From positions 1-51,597 of the forward strand of contig NZ_DAOUCJ010000087.1 in assembly GCF_034432235.1 (NCBI RefSeq): a stretch of DNA of 51,597 nt, written 5' to 3'. The position numbers and the translations under genes are program-made. The stretch is from Thermoflexus sp. (GTDB lineage Bacteria; Chloroflexota; Anaerolineae; Thermoflexales; Thermoflexaceae). Below are positions 17,707 to 27,118 of this stretch, one piece after another; position 1 is the stretch's first letter, and each line of letters starts with the position of its first letter. The notes under the pieces are model-generated. The model was not told where the DNA came from and did not search any database. It saw only the letters and a program-made list of their open reading frames with translations.

Positions 17707-18781
17707 CTCCTTGCTCCGCTGCAAGTTTGGATCGCCAGCGAGCTCGTGCCCCCTGCATCAGCAGCACGAAAAGCACCAGCGCGCCCTGCATCACCCCGGA
17801 AAGGGTGGAATCCAGCTTCAGGGTGATCGGGAGCTGGATGCTGCCGATGTTCAGGGCGGCGAAAAAGAAGGCGACCGGGATGGACCAGGAAACGCGGTAA
17901 TTGGCCAGCATGGCCACCAGCAGCCCCAGGTAGCCGTAGCCGCTGGAGATCGGGGGGATCAGCCGATGATAAACAGCGGTGACCTGGATGGCGCCGGCCA
18001 GCCCGGCCATCGCGCCGCATCCCAGCAGGGCCAAGAACAGATAGCGGGCGGTCGGCACCCCCAGCAGATGTGCCGCCCGGATGTTCTTTCCGATCGCTTT
18101 CAACCGGAGCCCGAAGTAGGTGTTGCGCAGCAGCACATAAACCAGCGCGATGCTCAGGAGGGCCAGCAGCAACGCCCATGGGCTTAACCGGAGGCCGGGA
18201 AGCACTGGCAGCCACAGGCGTTCCGGGAAAGGCTCCGTGCCGCTCATGGAGCCGATCCCGGGCCGCTTCCAGGGGCCGAAGATCAGCCACAGGATCATCG
18301 TGGTGGCCACAAAGTTCAATCCCAATCCGCCGAAGATCTCATGGACGCCCCCATAGATCTTCAGCAGACCTGCGAGGCTGGCCCAGGCAGCGCCTCCGGC
18401 CATCCCGGCGGCCAGGGCGAGGATCAGGATCAGCGGGGGCGGGAGGCTGGTCTCCTGCAGGGCGCGCATCAGCCCGGTGGCGGCGATCGCCCCCAGCACG
18501 ATCTGTCCCTCCACGCCGATGTTCCACAGCCCGGCCGTGAAAGTGAGCAGCAGGCCGGAGGTCACCAGCATCAGCGGCACCCAGGCCACCAGGATATCGG
18601 CGGCGCGCTTCAGCGAGCCGAAGGCGCCCTCCAGCACCTGCCGATAGGCTTCAATCGGAGGGGCGCCTGCTATCACCAGCACCAACGTGGTGAACAGCAA
18701 GGCCATCAGGATGGAGAGGCCTTGGAAGCCAAACTCCACCCATCGAGAAGGACGAGCACGGGGGAGAAGGACTTCTTTCAT
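17696..18781 (-). CDS. nupP: Nucleoside-type ABC transporter permease (first subunit)
   Basis: This 361-residue permease resembles YufP/NupP/BmpF. It has an N-terminal cytoplasmic stub, multiple transmembrane helices, the motif FTAGLWNIGVEGQIVLGA, and AIGKNIRAAHLLGVP in a cytoplasmic loop. It forms the heteromeric channel of a purine nucleoside-like importer with the next gene. The start ATG 18781 is about 40 nt after the ATPase gene. Confidence 0.92.
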   Translation of the reverse strand: MKEVLLPRARPSRWVEFGFQGLSILMALLFTTLVLVIAGAPPIEAYRQVLEGAFGSLKRAADILVAWVPLMLVTSGLLLTFTAGLWNIGVEGQIVLGAIAATGLMRALQETSLPPPLILILALAAGMAGGAAWASLAGLLKIYGGVHEIFGGLGLNFVATTMILWLIFGPWKRPGIGSMSGTEPFPERLWLPVLPGLRLSPWALLLALLSIALVYVLLRNTYFGLRLKAIGKNIRAAHLLGVPTARYLFLALLGCGAMAGLAGAIQVTAVYHRLIPPISSGYGYLGLLVAMLANYRVSWSIPVAFFFAALNIGSIQLPITLKLDSTLSGVMQGALVLFVLLMQGARARWRSKLAAEQGDDA

Positions 18782-18821
18782 CGCGTTCGCTTACCCCATC
18801 GGTTGATGGATTTGTTATGCG

Positions 18822-20285
18822 TCACCATCCGCGCCCGGCGATCATATGGCCAAGCCGATCCAGCGTCAGCTCTTCGGTGGCGATCGGTTCTGAGATCCGG
18901 CCGCTGAAGAAAACGATGATCCGATCGCAATACTGTAGAAGTTCTTGAAGATCGGAGGAGATCACCATCAGGGCCGCGCCTTCCTGGGCCCGCTCCTTCA
19001 ACCGTCGCCAGACCCACATGCTGGATTCCACATCCAGCCCGCGGGTGGGATGTTCCAGCAGCAGCAGATGGGCAGGCGTTCGGATCAGCGCCAGAAGTGT
19101 CCGCTGCTGGTTCCCTCCGGATAGGGCTTCCACCACCGTCTCAGGCTTCCCCCGGATGTTGAAGTCCCGAATCCGTCGCTGGGCCTCCACGCGCGCCTGC
19201 TCCCAATCGATCAGATAACGGCCGTTTGGATATACCAGCTGGAAGTGCTCGGTCAACGTAAGGCCGGGGATCAGGCCTTCCTCCAGACGGTTGGCGGGCA
19301 CGAAGAGCACCCCGGCTTCGAGGAAGGCGTGGTAAGGCTTTCCGGTGAGATCCTTCCCCCGCACCCGGATGGAGCCCTCCCATGGGCGGACGAGGCCGGC
19401 GCAGGCGCGCATGAACAATTGCTGGCCGCTTCCTTCCATGCCGGCCAGCCCGATAACTTCCCCGGACCGCACGGTGAGGCTCACCCGGCTTAGCCGGAGC
19501 CGGTGATCGCCCACCACCAGGTTTCGGATCTCCAGAACCGGTTCGCCGGGAGGGACGGGCTGTCGTTCCGGCATCGGAAGGGGGCGGCCGAACATCATCT
19601 CAATCAGACGCTGGGGGGAATAAGGCGGCGTGGCTTCCCCAGCCAGGCGACCCTGGCGCAACACGGTGACTCGATGGCAGAGCTCCTCCACCTCCTCCAG
19701 CTTATGGGTCACAAAAATAACGGTCTTCCCCTCTCCCGCCAGACGGCGGAGGGTGTCAAAAAGCCGGACTTTCTGCGGGGCGCTGATCCCTGTGGTCGGC
19801 TCATCCAGGATCAGGACCCGGACCCCTCGCCAGAGGAGGCGGAGCAACTCCAGCTGCTGTCGTTCACCCACCGTCAGGCGATCCACCCGGGCATCCGGAT
19901 CCAGATCGAAACCGAACTGGCTGGCTAGTTCCTGCAACGCCCGACGGGCCCCCCGGCGATCCAGCCAGAATCCGCCTTCATGGCCCATCATGAAGTTGTC
20001 CAGAACGGACATGGCTGGGAAGTCCATAGGATCCTGGTGGAGCATCCCGATCCCATGCCGAAGGCCTTCCGCCGGGGAGGCGAAACGAACGGGCTTTCCA
20101 TCCAGGAAAATCTCCCCGCGATCGGGCCGAAGGTAACCGGAGAGGATCTTCATCAAGGTCGTCTTGCCCGCTCCGTTCTCCCCGAGGAGACCGTGGATGG
20201 TGCCCGCCTCCACCGTGAGGCTGACATCCTGAAGGGCCCGCACCGGGCCGAAGGATTTATAGATATGACGCATCTCGACTTTCAT
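18822..20285 (-). CDS. nupO: Nucleoside-type ABC transporter ATP-binding protein, two NBDs
   Basis: This protein of about 487 residues has tandem ATPase domains. NBD1 has GENGAGKTT, LTVGERQQLELL and LILDEPTTGIS. NBD2 has the weakened Walker A GMEGSGQQ and the signature LSGGNQQR, as usual in RbsA/YufO proteins, where only one site is fully competent. I chose ATG 20285 (MKVEMRHIYKSFG); the frame is open upstream, but that part lacks family similarity. A terminator lies between this gene and the binding-protein gene, so it depends on read-through or an unseen promoter. Confidence 0.93.
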   Translation of the reverse strand: MKVEMRHIYKSFGPVRALQDVSLTVEAGTIHGLLGENGAGKTTLMKILSGYLRPDRGEIFLDGKPVRFASPAEGLRHGIGMLHQDPMDFPAMSVLDNFMMGHEGGFWLDRRGARRALQELASQFGFDLDPDARVDRLTVGERQQLELLRLLWRGVRVLILDEPTTGISAPQKVRLFDTLRRLAGEGKTVIFVTHKLEEVEELCHRVTVLRQGRLAGEATPPYSPQRLIEMMFGRPLPMPERQPVPPGEPVLEIRNLVVGDHRLRLSRVSLTVRSGEVIGLAGMEGSGQQLFMRACAGLVRPWEGSIRVRGKDLTGKPYHAFLEAGVLFVPANRLEEGLIPGLTLTEHFQLVYPNGRYLIDWEQARVEAQRRIRDFNIRGKPETVVEALSGGNQQRTLLALIRTPAHLLLLEHPTRGLDVESSMWVWRRLKERAQEGAALMVISSDLQELLQYCDRIIVFFSGRISEPIATEELTLDRLGHMIAGRGW

Positions 20286-20411
20286 GGCCACCGGATCCAG
20301 GGATGTCGCAATACAGGCGAATCGAATAATTTCATCTCCTGCCACCCTCCCATTCGAGGGAGAGGGGAACAGCAGGGCGTTACCCATTCGCGAAGCGGTG
20401 GCGAGGATGAG

Positions 20412-20441
20412 AAAAAGGGGGCGGTCCCCCGCCGCCCCCTT
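20412..20441 (-). terminator. Intrinsic terminator between bmp and nupO
   Basis: A perfect 10-bp stem (20415-20424 with 20432-20441) with a 7-nt loop. On the minus strand the stem is followed by T5. It sits 27 nt past the binding-protein stop, so most transcripts should end here and a fraction continue into the transporter genes. Confidence 0.82.
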
Positions 20442-20468
20442 CCAGCCTGAATTAGAGTATAGCCCCCT

Positions 20469-21773
20469 CTACTTGGTCGGCACGCTCTGGCCTTCCATCC
20501 CCTCCAGCAGTTGCGGGAGATACCAGATCTGCTGCGGAGTGGCGACCTTTCCTTCCTCCACATAAAGCGTGCCATCCTGGAGCCGGATCGGCCCCTTCCA
20601 GAGCTGGATGGAGCCATCCCCCAGGCCCTTGATGAACTCATCCAGCTTGGCGGATGCCTCCGGGCTTAATGCCTTCTCCTTCACGAAGCCGACGTGGCTC
20701 GTATCCGGGTTGTTGATGTCCTTCCAGTCTGGCCCTACCCAGTCCCAGGACGGTTTCCAATTGCCTTCCAGGACGGCCTTGATGTGGGCCAGATAGGACG
20801 GACCCCAGTTGAAGTAAGGCACTCCCAGGCAGACATCGGGGGCTTCCTCGCAAGCGCCGATGTAATCATAGGGGATCGCCCACACCTTCTTGCCTGCCTG
20901 CGTGGCCTTGGCGGCTTCCCGCAGGGCCTCCGTGGTGTCGATGCCGGAGATGATCACATCGTAGCCGGAGTTGATGAAATCCTGGGCCACCTGGGTGGGA
21001 TCAGCGGTCACGCCGGGGATATGGAACCAGAAGCCGATCCAGGTCACCTTGAATTTCAGATCGGCCGCCCGCTTGCCCCAATACTTCTCCCAGCAATATT
21101 TCGCCCCCAGGTAGGCGGAGGCGGCCAGACGTCGGGTCTCATCGTTGATCAGCGGCCCCAGATAGCCGATCTTGCCCGTCTGGGTTGTGAGAGCCGCCGC
21201 GCAACCGGCGATCATCTTTCCATACTCCATCTGGCCCATCACGTTGGCCAGGTTGGGGATGCCCTTGTAGTTCTTCCCTTCCTTCCAGGCGTCGTCCCCC
21301 GAGGCATGGATCACCACGATATCCGGATGCGCCTTAGCAAACTTGATGGCCTCGTCCTTGTGGTCATCGGAGTTGAAGATGATCACCTTCGCGCCTTTCG
21401 CCACCAGCTCCTCCGCCAGCTGAGAGGCGGTGGTCCCCGGACGGTCGGCGGGATTCACCTTATCGATATAAAGCATTTTCGCGCCGGGAAGCTTTTTCTC
21501 CACATACTTGCCCGCTTCAAAGTGGGCCTGGCTCCAGCCCCGATCGTTATACGGGCCCACCAGCAGCATTCCGAAGATGATCTCCTTCGGCGCAGCGGTG
21601 GGGGTGGGCCGGGCTGGAGCGGGCGTAGGGGTGGGTTGTGGAGCGGCAGGGGCGGTCGCGGTCGCAGGGGCAGGCGTTGGAGCAGGCGTGGCCGGCTGGG
21701 CGCACGCCGCCAGGGTCAGGGCGATGCTCAGGAAGAGGCTTGCGACGACCCAGCGATACCGATGAGGAACCAT
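20469..21773 (-). CDS. bmpA: BMP family ABC transporter substrate-binding lipoprotein
   Basis: This 434-residue protein has a signal peptide with lipobox LAAC (Cys24), then a Pro/Ala/Thr linker to about residue 62, then the BMP (Med) domain. Features are GPYNDRGWSQAHFEAGKY, the Asp/Ser-rich GAKVIIFNSDDHKDEA and GYDVIISGIDTTEALREA. BMP proteins bind nucleosides or related compounds. The linker probably lifts the domain away from the membrane, as is common in monoderm-like Chloroflexota. AGGAG precedes ATG 21773. Confidence 0.93.
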   Translation of the reverse strand: MVPHRYRWVVASLFLSIALTLAACAQPATPAPTPAPATATAPAAPQPTPTPAPARPTPTAAPKEIIFGMLLVGPYNDRGWSQAHFEAGKYVEKKLPGAKMLYIDKVNPADRPGTTASQLAEELVAKGAKVIIFNSDDHKDEAIKFAKAHPDIVVIHASGDDAWKEGKNYKGIPNLANVMGQMEYGKMIAGCAAALTTQTGKIGYLGPLINDETRRLAASAYLGAKYCWEKYWGKRAADLKFKVTWIGFWFHIPGVTADPTQVAQDFINSGYDVIISGIDTTEALREAAKATQAGKKVWAIPYDYIGACEEAPDVCLGVPYFNWGPSYLAHIKAVLEGNWKPSWDWVGPDWKDINNPDTSHVGFVKEKALSPEASAKLDEFIKGLGDGSIQLWKGPIRLQDGTLYVEEGKVATPQQIWYLPQLLEGMEGQSVPTK

Positions 21774-21805
21774 CTTCTCCTCCCGCAGTGGGGATCTTGC
21801 CTTTT

Positions 21806-21834
21806 ATTTTATGCAGCGGAACCCAGAAGCGCAA
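21806..21834 (-). promoter_or_regulatory. Promoter of the nucleoside transporter operon
   Basis: On the minus strand, TTGCGC (21829-21834), 17-nt spacer, TAAAAT (21806-21811). The binding-protein ATG lies 32 nt downstream of the -10 box. I saw no purine riboswitch fold in the short leader. Confidence 0.6.
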
Positions 21835-21951
21835 CCCGGTTCTACTCTTTTGGGTTTTCCGGCATCTCATTTGCAGCAGCTCGCCCCAGAGCCGGCCCGA
21901 ACGTCCTCAGGAGGAAGTTGGCTTTCCTCCCCAAGCCCGGCGAAACCCTTT

Positions 21952-22509
21952 CTAACGAACCCGGGGGATCGTGATGCCTTGCTGGTTCTGATACCGGCCG
22001 CCTTTATCTTTATACGATCGCTCGCATATCTCATCGGCTTCGAAGAAAAGAACCTGGGCGATCCCTTCGTAAGCGTAGATCTTTGCAGGCAGCGGTGTGG
22101 TGTTGCTGATCTCCAGGGTGAGATACCCCTCCCATTCCGGCTCCAGGGGGGTGACGTTCACGATGATCCCGCACCGGGCGTAGGTGGACTTCCCCACGCA
22201 GACAACCAGGACGTTTCGAGGGATCCGGAAGTATTCCACACTGCGGGCCAGGGCGAAGGAATTCGGCGGGATCACACAGACCTCTCCCCGCACATCCACA
22301 AAAGAGCGAGGATCGAAATTCTTCGGATCCACGATGGTGCTGTAAACATCCGTGAAAACCTTGAACTCATCCGCGACCCGGATGTCGTAGCCATAGGAGG
22401 AAAGGCCGTAGGAGATCACGCCGGGCCGCACCTGGGATTCTTCGAAAGGCTCGATCATCCGATGGTTGAGGGCCATCTCGCGGATCCAGCGGTCGGATTT
22501 CAGACCCAT
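21952..22509 (-). CDS. dcd: dCTP deaminase
   Basis: This 185-residue enzyme deaminates dCTP to dUTP in pyrimidine deoxynucleotide synthesis. Family motifs: MGLKSDRWIREMALNH at the start, SSYGYDIRV, the catalytic segment GKSTYARCGIIVNVTPLEP with its conserved Glu, and GRYQNQQGIT at the end. I chose ATG 22509, with GGAGG upstream; an in-frame GTG at 22521 has no spaced ribosome site. It could be bifunctional (dCTP deaminase/dUTPase), which sequence alone does not settle. It ends the minus-strand run 24125-21952. Confidence 0.94.
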   Translation of the reverse strand: MGLKSDRWIREMALNHRMIEPFEESQVRPGVISYGLSSYGYDIRVADEFKVFTDVYSTIVDPKNFDPRSFVDVRGEVCVIPPNSFALARSVEYFRIPRNVLVVCVGKSTYARCGIIVNVTPLEPEWEGYLTLEISNTTPLPAKIYAYEGIAQVLFFEADEICERSYKDKGGRYQNQQGITIPRVR

Positions 22510-22581
22510 TTTCTTCTTCACCTCCAGGTGGGATGCGGGGACTGAAACATGGGGTGGGATGACGCCGATCCCCGGATCGCG

Positions 22582-23469
22582 TTATCGCGGGATTTGAAGC
22601 AGGGCACCGAAGAGGAGGATCTGAACCAGGAGCCCTACCAGCCACAGGCCGTAGGCCGCTGGCCGCTCCCGCTCGTGGAGCATGCTTCCCAGAGCCGCGT
22701 TCACGATCCAGGTCAGCGCGCCCAGCAGCGGCAAGCGGGTCAGATGAGCGGCTGGGCTGAACAGCGTTTCCGCGGATTCCGTGATTTGCACCCATGGGGG
22801 CAGGCGGGGGAATTGCCCGCAGAACCAGAGCCACATTCCCCACATGGCAATGCCTCCTATGAGCATCAACGACCATGCCCATCGGTCTTCCCAAAGCGCC
22901 CGCTGACGCCATCCCGGGAAGAGGGTCGTCTGGGGGAGACGCTGGGTAGGTCCCATCGCCGCTCGCTCGGCGAAAGCCTCCAGAAAGCGCTGGGGATGGA
23001 GGGGGGAGATCGCGTAGATGGCGGCTTCCGTGATCACCCAGAGCTGTCGGGGGAGATCCTCGGTGGCGAAGAAGAGGACGGGCCGGTTCTCCTCTACAGC
23101 CCACGCATGGCCCGCATACAGGCCCGGCCAGCGCATGCCCCGCCACCTCTGGATCGCCTTCCGGCTGGCCGGGCCCGGGCGCAGCTCGCGGATGGCGTGG
23201 ATCGGGATTACATGGACAGCCGGCCACCACGTGATCGTCAGCCCGTTGCGATCCAGGTAATACTGGGCGGATCGCAGCCCCCGCAGGGCGTAGCCGACGA
23301 CGAGAGCACCCATCAGCGCCAGGGCGGCCACGGTGGAGGCCAGCGCAATCCATGGCGAGGGCGGACGGGTTGCGGTGATCAGGCCTCCGGCGATCGCGAT
23401 CAAGCCAAACACGCCAAGCAACGTGTAGCCGATCCACAACCCCCGCCGTCGGTCCGGCTGCTCCCTCAT
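22582..23469 (-). CDS. Membrane protein with bacterial PH-like region
   Basis: This 295-residue membrane protein has two N-terminal transmembrane helices (about residues 12-33 and 40-60). A soluble stretch with bPH-like features follows (YYLDRNGLTITWWPAVHVIPIHAIREL, read as segments), then two or more helices near residues 200-225 and 265-292. The soluble part resembles PH domains found in small bacterial membrane proteins. The role is unknown. Its ATG overlaps the response-regulator stop by 4 nt (ATGA), so the two are co-translated and may form a sensory pair. Confidence 0.82.
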   Translation of the reverse strand: MREQPDRRRGLWIGYTLLGVFGLIAIAGGLITATRPPSPWIALASTVAALALMGALVVGYALRGLRSAQYYLDRNGLTITWWPAVHVIPIHAIRELRPGPASRKAIQRWRGMRWPGLYAGHAWAVEENRPVLFFATEDLPRQLWVITEAAIYAISPLHPQRFLEAFAERAAMGPTQRLPQTTLFPGWRQRALWEDRWAWSLMLIGGIAMWGMWLWFCGQFPRLPPWVQITESAETLFSPAAHLTRLPLLGALTWIVNAALGSMLHERERPAAYGLWLVGLLVQILLFGALLQIPR

Positions 23470-24125
23470 CCTTCCTCCTCCGGCGAGGTCAGCATATAGC
23501 CGAAGCCGCGCACGGAAACCAGAACCTCTCCCCGCTCTGGATCCAGCCCCAGGCGCTTGCGGATCTGCCGGATATGAACCTTTAACAGCTCGCGGGCTTC
23601 CGGATCGTCGGCTTCGATCCCCCAGACCTCCCGCACCAGGTCCGTGTGCGAGACCACCTGGCCCGCCCGTCGGGCCAGGACGGTCAGGATTTTGAACTGA
23701 AGTGGGGGAAGCTGCACAGGCTGGCCACGCCAGATCACCTGTTTGCGGCCATGATCAATGATCAAAGATCCCACCCGGATGACCTCCCCACCGGTCCATG
23801 TCTGGAATGCCTGCACGGCTCGGGCCAGCCGATCCCAGATCGGATCCCGATCTATGCTTTCCACCGGGCAGATTAGGGGGAGGGGGGAGCAGCCTCGAAG
23901 GGCGCTGAACAATCCGCGGCCGTTACGTTCCAGCCACTCCCGATCCGCCACAATGATATCGGGGATGGCCCGAGCGATCAGCGCCAGAACCCCGCGCAGA
24001 TCGTGAGCATAGTGAGCGGCGTGCCCGGCCTGCACGGCGCTCCGGACCAGTCGCTCTCCGGTCTCCAGATCGGGATGGATGATCAGCATTCGCAGGCGAT
24101 CGGTTCCGTTTCCGAGACGGATCAT
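23466..24125 (-). CDS. OmpR-type winged-helix response regulator with degenerate receiver
   Basis: This regulator has about 219 residues. The C-terminal DNA-binding domain is a clear OmpR winged helix (VVSHTDLVREVWG, LLKVHIRQIRKRLG, VRGFGYML). The N-terminal receiver is decayed: the acidic pocket after the first strand reads HPD instead of DD, and the conserved Lys of strand 5 is missing. An Asp remains where phosphorylation normally occurs (IIVADREW). It may therefore act without phosphorylation. No kinase is adjacent. ATG 24125 is preferred because the upstream frame runs into nfeD; the ribosome site is distant. It overlaps the membrane-protein gene by 4 nt. Confidence 0.88.
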   Translation of the reverse strand: MIRLGNGTDRLRMLIIHPDLETGERLVRSAVQAGHAAHYAHDLRGVLALIARAIPDIIVADREWLERNGRGLFSALRGCSPLPLICPVESIDRDPIWDRLARAVQAFQTWTGGEVIRVGSLIIDHGRKQVIWRGQPVQLPPLQFKILTVLARRAGQVVSHTDLVREVWGIEADDPEARELLKVHIRQIRKRLGLDPERGEVLVSVRGFGYMLTSPEEEG

Positions 24126-24171
24126 CGTGGGTATCTCTACCTCCGGTCTGGGCCACTGAAAGCCATCCGCA

Positions 24172-25527
24172 TCAGGATACAATCCCTGGATGCTCGGGCG
24201 AGGGCGCAGAGGTTGGCGAACCGGCGGATGGCATCCACTTCCGCACTCGCAAGCGAAGGCCTTCCACCCCCACAACCTGAACGGGGGTGCCAGCCGCTAT
24301 CATACCGGCTTCGCTCTCCGCTGTCCACAATTCACCGGCTACATGCACCATCCCCGTGGGATTGAGGTCCGTCCGGGCCTCTCCCAGACGACCGATCAGG
24401 GCCTCCACGCCCATCACGCTGGGCCGCCGTTGTGCCTGAAGCGCCTTCGCCACGATGAATCCGAAGAAGCCGGCCATCGCCAGCCCGGTGCCGCCTGCGA
24501 CCCACGGAGAAAGGGGTGGGAAAGGCGAACGGGCGACCGGGGCGAACAACACCAGCGCGCCAGCGATGAAGGTGGCAGTCCCCACGGCCGTTAAGGCCCC
24601 ATGGGTTGGGGCTTTGACATCCAGTATAAACAGGACGATCGCGACCGCGATCAGAAGCAACCCCAGCCAGTTGACGGGCAGCACACCGATCCCATACGCT
24701 GCCAGCAGCAGACACACCACGCCGATGAACCCGGCCACCCAGCCGCCCGGGTTGGAGAGCTCGATCAGAATAGCCTGGACGCCGATGGCCAGGAGGATCA
24801 ACGCGATGTTCGGGTTCACCAGACGATGGAGGATTTCCTCCACGATGTTCATCGGAAGCGGAACGATGACGGCGCCCAGGGTGCGGAGCGTGCGCGGCTG
24901 GCCCTGGACCGGGACCGTCCGACCATCCAGCTGGCGGAGCAGGTCCTCCGGGTTCTCCGCGATTCCATCGACCAGGCCCGCCTTCACCGCTTCCCGGGCG
25001 CTTACTGCCTTTGCGGATTCCACCGCCGCTTCGGCCAGCTGTACGGCCTCGGGCCCCCGTCGTTCGGCCAGACTGCGGACCTGGGCCTTGAGGATCTCTT
25101 TGACTTTCTGGCTGAGGGTCTCCGGAAGATCCTCTCCCTGACCTCCTACCGGAGAGGCGGCCCCGATGGCCGTCTCCGGCGCCATCCAGGCCAGATGCCC
25201 GGCCAGTGTCACCAGCGTTCCGGCGGATCCCGCGATCGCCCCGCGCGGGGCTACGTAGACGATCACGGGGACCGGGCTTTCGCGGATCATCGAGACCAGC
25301 CGCAGAGTGAGATTGACCTCCCCACCCGGCGTGTTCAGTTGCAGGATGAGGGCCTCGGCCTCCTGATCCTGAGCGGTCTGGATCCCCCGTCGCAGGTAAT
25401 CGGCCACGACCGGAGTCAGGGCCCCTTCGACTCGCAACCACAGCACCCGTCGGGCTGATGGCTCCTGAGCCCCACCTCCCCATGCCGCCAACCATATAAT
25501 CCAGCCCAACACCAGAAGCCGACGCAT
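24172..25527 (-). CDS. nfeD: NfeD family membrane-bound serine protease (long form)
   Basis: This 451-residue protein has a signal peptide, a ClpP-like serine protease domain (residues 29-220) and 4-5 transmembrane segments (about 230-370). A C-terminal OB-fold NfeD domain follows (LIGRLGEARTDLNPTGMVHV). The catalytic Ser is probably S101 in AGSAGT and the Lys K141 or K143, matching the Ser-Lys dyad of PH1510. These proteases cleave C-termini of stomatin-like proteins. No stomatin (SPFH) gene is in the window, which is unusual because the two are often adjacent. Confidence 0.93.
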   Translation of the reverse strand: MRRLLVLGWIIWLAAWGGGAQEPSARRVLWLRVEGALTPVVADYLRRGIQTAQDQEAEALILQLNTPGGEVNLTLRLVSMIRESPVPVIVYVAPRGAIAGSAGTLVTLAGHLAWMAPETAIGAASPVGGQGEDLPETLSQKVKEILKAQVRSLAERRGPEAVQLAEAAVESAKAVSAREAVKAGLVDGIAENPEDLLRQLDGRTVPVQGQPRTLRTLGAVIVPLPMNIVEEILHRLVNPNIALILLAIGVQAILIELSNPGGWVAGFIGVVCLLLAAYGIGVLPVNWLGLLLIAVAIVLFILDVKAPTHGALTAVGTATFIAGALVLFAPVARSPFPPLSPWVAGGTGLAMAGFFGFIVAKALQAQRRPSVMGVEALIGRLGEARTDLNPTGMVHVAGELWTAESEAGMIAAGTPVQVVGVEGLRLRVRKWMPSAGSPTSAPSPEHPGIVS

Positions 25528-25767
25528 GGGCGTTCCTTTCCCTCTCCTCGCGGAAAGCCCTGGAAAGCAGATCGCGCGATGATAGAGGCCGAACCGTCCG
25601 CCTATAGCTCATTCTATCGCTTTTTCATCAATGGGGGGGATTTTGGAGATGGGCCAACCGCTGAAGGCAGCCGAATAGAAGGACCACCCGGTCTATTGAG
25701 GAGAAGCCTCAACGCAGCGCTCGTTCTTCACGAGAATCCGAAAGCCATGCCGTCCTGGGCGAGGCCC

Positions 25768-25825
25768 TTGCTCAGGTCAGCGAAATCCATTACGATAGGA
25801 ACCCAAACGGCCCCCTATTAGGGGG
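25768..25825 (+). promoter_or_regulatory. Likely promoter and palindrome upstream of the Xaa-Pro peptidase gene
   Basis: TTGCTC (25768-25773), a 17-nt spacer, then TACGAT (25791-25796). A 15-bp palindrome (CCCCCTATTAGGGGG, 25811-25825) follows where the leader would begin, a possible operator or leader hairpin. The rest of 25528-25767 is a divergent spacer in which I see no gene. Confidence 0.45.
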
Positions 25826-25850
25826 ATTTCCCTTCCCTGGAGCGCTCAGA

Positions 25851-26945
25851 ATGGGCACCCGGCATCGTGAGCGAGTGGAAGGAGTGCGCCGGCGAATGGT
25901 CGAAGAGAACCTCGAGGCTGTCTTCATCACCTACCTTCCGAATGTTCGTTACCTTTCCGGTTTCACGGGCTCCGCTGCCGTTCTCTGCATCACACCGCGC
26001 CAGGCCTGGATCCTGACGGATTTCCGCTACTGGGAACAGGCCGCTCGCCAGTCGCCGGATTTCACCCTTTATCGCCTTCCCAGCCGCCGTTTCGTGGAGG
26101 TTCTTCCAGAATTCTTGAAGGAGATCGGCTCGCCCCGCCGGGTGGGCTTCGAGAGCGCTCATCTCACCGTAGACCAGTGGATGTCCTGGAAGGAAGCTAC
26201 CCCGGATGTGGAATGGGTTCCCATCAAGGACTGGATCGAGGCGATGCGGGCCGTTAAGGACGAAGAGGAACTGGCCCGCATGCGGGAGGCCGCGCGCGTC
26301 GCCGATGCCACCATGGCGTATCTCCGGCGCCGGCTGCGGCCGGGGATGACGGAACGGGAGGCTGCATGGCTGGCCGAGCAGTATCTGCGCACCCATGGCG
26401 GGGACGATGTGGCCTTCGATGTGATCGTTGCCTCCGGCCCGAACGCGGCCATGGCCCACCATCATCCGGGCGATCGCCGGTTGAAGATCGGGGAGCCGAT
26501 CATCGTGGACCTGGGGGCGCGGGTGGATAGCTATCATTCCGATATCACCCGCACTTTCGTCCTGGGCCGCATGCCCCGGCGTTTCCGGGAGCTCTACACG
26601 ATCGTCCTGCGCGCCCAGGAGACGGCGATCCGGAATATGCGGGCCGGGATGCCCGGCAAGGAGATCGATGCGCTGGCCCGCGCGGTGATTGAGGAGGCGG
26701 GCTACAAGGACGCCTTCGGTCATGGCCTGGGCCATGGGGTTGGCCTGGAGATCCACGAGAAGCCTTCCGCCGGCCCCATCGCCGAGGATCCCGTCCCGGC
26801 CGGCGCGGTCCTGACGGTGGAGCCCGGGATCTACATCAGTGGATGGGGGGGTATTCGCATCGAGGATATGGTGGTGATCGATACCGATGGTGTGCGCGAA
26901 GTCCTGACCCACGCTTCGCGGGATCCGCTGATCCCGGTGCGATGA
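25851..26945 (+). CDS. pepP: Xaa-Pro aminopeptidase (M24B family)
   Basis: This 364-residue M24 metallopeptidase has an N-terminal creatinase-like domain (residues 1-130) and a pita-bread catalytic domain. All five metal ligands are visible: Asp in VDLGARVD, Asp in SDITRTF, His in GHGLGHG, Glu in VEPGIY and Glu in RIEDMV. It releases an N-terminal residue before proline. ATG 25851 has GGAG about 9 nt upstream. Confidence 0.94.
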   Translation: MGTRHRERVEGVRRRMVEENLEAVFITYLPNVRYLSGFTGSAAVLCITPRQAWILTDFRYWEQAARQSPDFTLYRLPSRRFVEVLPEFLKEIGSPRRVGFESAHLTVDQWMSWKEATPDVEWVPIKDWIEAMRAVKDEEELARMREAARVADATMAYLRRRLRPGMTEREAAWLAEQYLRTHGGDDVAFDVIVASGPNAAMAHHHPGDRRLKIGEPIIVDLGARVDSYHSDITRTFVLGRMPRRFRELYTIVLRAQETAIRNMRAGMPGKEIDALARAVIEEAGYKDAFGHGLGHGVGLEIHEKPSAGPIAEDPVPAGAVLTVEPGIYISGWGGIRIEDMVVIDTDGVREVLTHASRDPLIPVR

Positions 26946-27118
26946 ACCCGGTCTGTCGTGGTCTGGATGGGCGCAACCAGGTTCCCATCTGAAGGATAGG
27001 GAGACAGCCAGATGGCCTGGGCTCCAGCCGATGGAATGCAGAAAGGGGCAGGCGGGCGAAAGCGCGCCCGCATCATCGGGCGAGAGAGGTCCTCGAGAAT
27101 CCGGTAAGGAGGTCTGCC

